In this document: piece by piece, positions 8,704-10,000 of the stretch
Position numbering within the stretch: position 1 is the stretch's first letter
How the letters are laid out: each line of letters begins with the position of its first letter
Origin: Halisarca cf. caerulea
Taxonomy: Eukaryota > Porifera > Demospongiae > Chondrillida > Halisarcidae
Assembly: GCA_963170055.1 (NCBI GenBank)
Contig: CAUJGJ010000444.1
Coordinates: forward strand, 2,455,001-2,465,000
Reading direction: 5' to 3'
DNA length: 10,000 bases
Notes under the pieces: generated by a model
Database searches by the model: none
What the model saw: only the letters and a program-made list of their open reading frames with translations
Told to the model about the DNA's origin: nothing
Made by a program: the position numbers and the translations under genes

Positions 8704-8865
8704 CAATACATTCAATAAGTGAGGTTGCTCCTTTATGTCTAGTAATCATTTCATCTGAGCAAGTCTTGCATGAGGATCTGCCATATTCACTTTGATATTG
8801 AGACAGTGGGCAAAATTGACAGATCTTACTGGTCTTGTTGTAGAAACTGCCAGGTTCACATTCAA
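8704..8865 (-). CDS. Exon A: ephrin-receptor-like (GCC2/GCC3) cysteine-rich module 1
   Basis: A 162-base exon encoding 54 residues, bounded by acceptor ttgcag (ends 8866) and donor gtgggt (starts 8703), phase 1 at both ends. It reads VECEPGSFYNKTSKIC, then QFCPLSQYQSEYG, then SSCKTC and GATSLIEC. This is the GCC2/GCC3 pattern: C-x-P-G-x-[FY], C-x2-C-P, G-x3-C-x2-C and a closing G-A-T-S-x3-C, with six cysteines. NKT is a sequon. The Gly that usually follows the central Cys-Pro is replaced by Leu-Ser. This module is a paralogue of exon D, with 10 differences in 54 residues. The reading frame stays open 5' of the acceptor to an ATG at 8918-8920 and gives a hydrophobic leader, so this could instead be the first coding exon. 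I prefer the acceptor because the homologous exon D needs one at the same place. Confidence 0.85.
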
Positions 8866-8996
8866 CTGCAAATAGTATGCAGCAAAAGTAAATTAGTACA
8901 AAATTAATCGATGTGATCATAAATTAATGACATACAGGTGCATTTTATAATTTACTGTAAATTATATACTTAGTCTTTTATGCATAATATGCATAC

Positions 8997-9062
<66 letters not shown>

Positions 9063-9267
9063 TCTGCGCACGTGTGTTGTAAATAAAAAAATGTCTTACC
9101 GACCATATGATGAAGAGAGGCAGAGGATATCCAACTAATCCTCACTCACATGATCAGTGAAGTGTTTTAGTTTAGTTTAGGTTCAGAGTGCTATTTTAGG
9201 CCTTAGTTTTGTTCTAGTGCAAAAGTTGCATAGTATTTTTTGACCTATGGTGGATTCTATGGCATAA
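8866..9267. other. Region 5' of exon A with TG microsatellite
   Basis: This is either an intron or the 5' end of the gene. 8866-8920 on the minus strand reads as a hydrophobic leader (see findings). 9000-9061 is a TG array. 9062-9267 is unassigned and may include the 5' part of the broken plus-strand element. Confidence 0.6.
9000..9061. repeat. (TG)n/(CA)n microsatellite, about 60 bp
   Basis: An uninterrupted TG run, flanked on the left by catacatat and on the right by ggtctgcgca. Confidence 0.97.
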
Positions 9268-9987
9268 GCCATTGATGCTTGCCCTTTTTGTGGGAAGTCT
9301 TACAAACAGCTTGGTCAGCATTTGTACAGATGTCCAGAACGGTGTGGAAGAGCATACCATCACTTTTTAAAATTCAGGATGTCACAAATTCTATAACGAA
9401 TTGATCTTCATTTGAAGAATAGTAAAACCTGCCATCTTCCTTCAGCTGATAAATCTAGCTCCATTACTCAGCCCCTGCAGTCCCAGCACAGTGGGCCAAT
9501 GGACAATGTCCAGCCTATGCCAACATCATGTGATAATGACTATCATACAAATTTGCCTGACTATGACATACCTTTCTCACCAAAGGAACACCTTCAACTC
9601 CCACCAACTATATAATGATTTCCAATCATGGAATGAAGCTGATGCTTTCATGAAATCACTAGTTATACCATCATTTGTTCTTTCATGCACTTCTATTGAA
9701 GAAATGAATGCAACCCTTAACAAAAACATCTATGACTATTTCTCAAGTAAGCATGGCACTCTCCCACATCAATCAAAGAAGGCCGTGTACTACACCGTTA
9801 TAGATCTCATCTCCAATCTTCGTTATAGAAAGCCCGTCGTGATAAGAATCAGGTGAAAAAGAGTTATCGGAAAGCTTGTAGAGACCACTCCATCTCAAAA
9901 GAAGCTATTGCAGAAATGAGTGAAACTTTTCATGAATTAGTCCATCAACATAACAAAATCCGGAAGGAGTTACTGAAGAGAAACTAA
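9268..9987 (+). pseudogene. Broken retrotransposon-type protein fragment with zinc-knuckle start
   Basis: One frame (9268-9615) reads ACPFCGKSYKQLGQHLYRCP then ERCGRAYHH, with an in-frame TAA at 9394-9396. It then continues with a Ser/Pro/Gln-rich linker to a TAA at 9613-9615. A shifted frame carries NDFQSWNEADAFMKSL and HQSKKAVYYTVIDLISNLRY (to 9856). The first frame then resumes with DKNQVKKSYRKACRDH and HELVHQHNKIRKELLKRN. A Cys-x2-Cys-x-His-x3-Cys finger, a low-complexity linker and a basic helical 'KKxYRxA...HNxxRK' region are what I expect upstream of the reverse transcriptase in some non-LTR elements. No reverse transcriptase is inside the window, so this is tentative. At least one in-frame stop and two frameshifts make it a relic. 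Confidence 0.5.
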
Positions 9988-10000
9988 ATGAATGCTGCAT

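Overview
The window is eukaryotic, and most likely comes from an early-branching animal; a demosponge is my best guess from the protein families and the AT-rich, repeat-laden introns, not a proven call. No prokaryotic operon structure is present. The main content is one multi-exon gene on the minus strand. It runs from at least 8865 down to position 1 and continues past the left edge. I read nine exons, all with GT-AG boundaries and all in phase 1. Two of them (4973..5140 and 1..336) do not appear as ATG-started open frames and were found by translating the minus strand and checking splice sites.

In transcript order the exons are 8704..8865 (A), 8410..8574 (B), 7866..8033 (C), 6043..6204 (D), 5793..5957 (E), 4973..5140 (F), 1386..1547 (G), 1085..1198 (H) and 1..336 (I, partial). 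A to G each encode one six-cysteine module of about 54-56 residues of the ephrin-receptor-like (GCC2/GCC3) type. H encodes a thrombospondin/SCUBE-style EGF-like module. I encodes the start of a domain that resembles the IgGFc-binding protein N-terminal domain. Joined, this is 1602 coding bases (534 codons) of a probable secreted or cell-surface protein with many N-glycosylation sequons. A-B-C and D-E-F are a recent tandem duplication of a three-exon cassette, visible in the exons and in the short intron between A and B (D and E).

The introns are swollen by repeats. 337..1084 holds long TA and GATA arrays. 1548..4972 holds a decayed LINE-like ORF1 remnant (minus strand, 2798..3267) and a GC-richer hairpin-bearing island with a broken small ORF (4554..4887). 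5141..5792 holds a 260-bp TG/CA array. 6205..7865 holds a 41-bp tandem duplication, a 29-39-bp degenerate tandem array and two diverged copies of a roughly 180-bp repeat.

To the right, 9268..9987 on the plus strand is a broken fragment of a probable non-LTR retrotransposon protein, with a CCHC-like zinc-knuckle motif at its start. No promoter, start exon or poly(A) end of the main gene can be fixed inside the window. One signal-peptide-like ATG (8918-8920) that reads directly into exon A is an alternative start.
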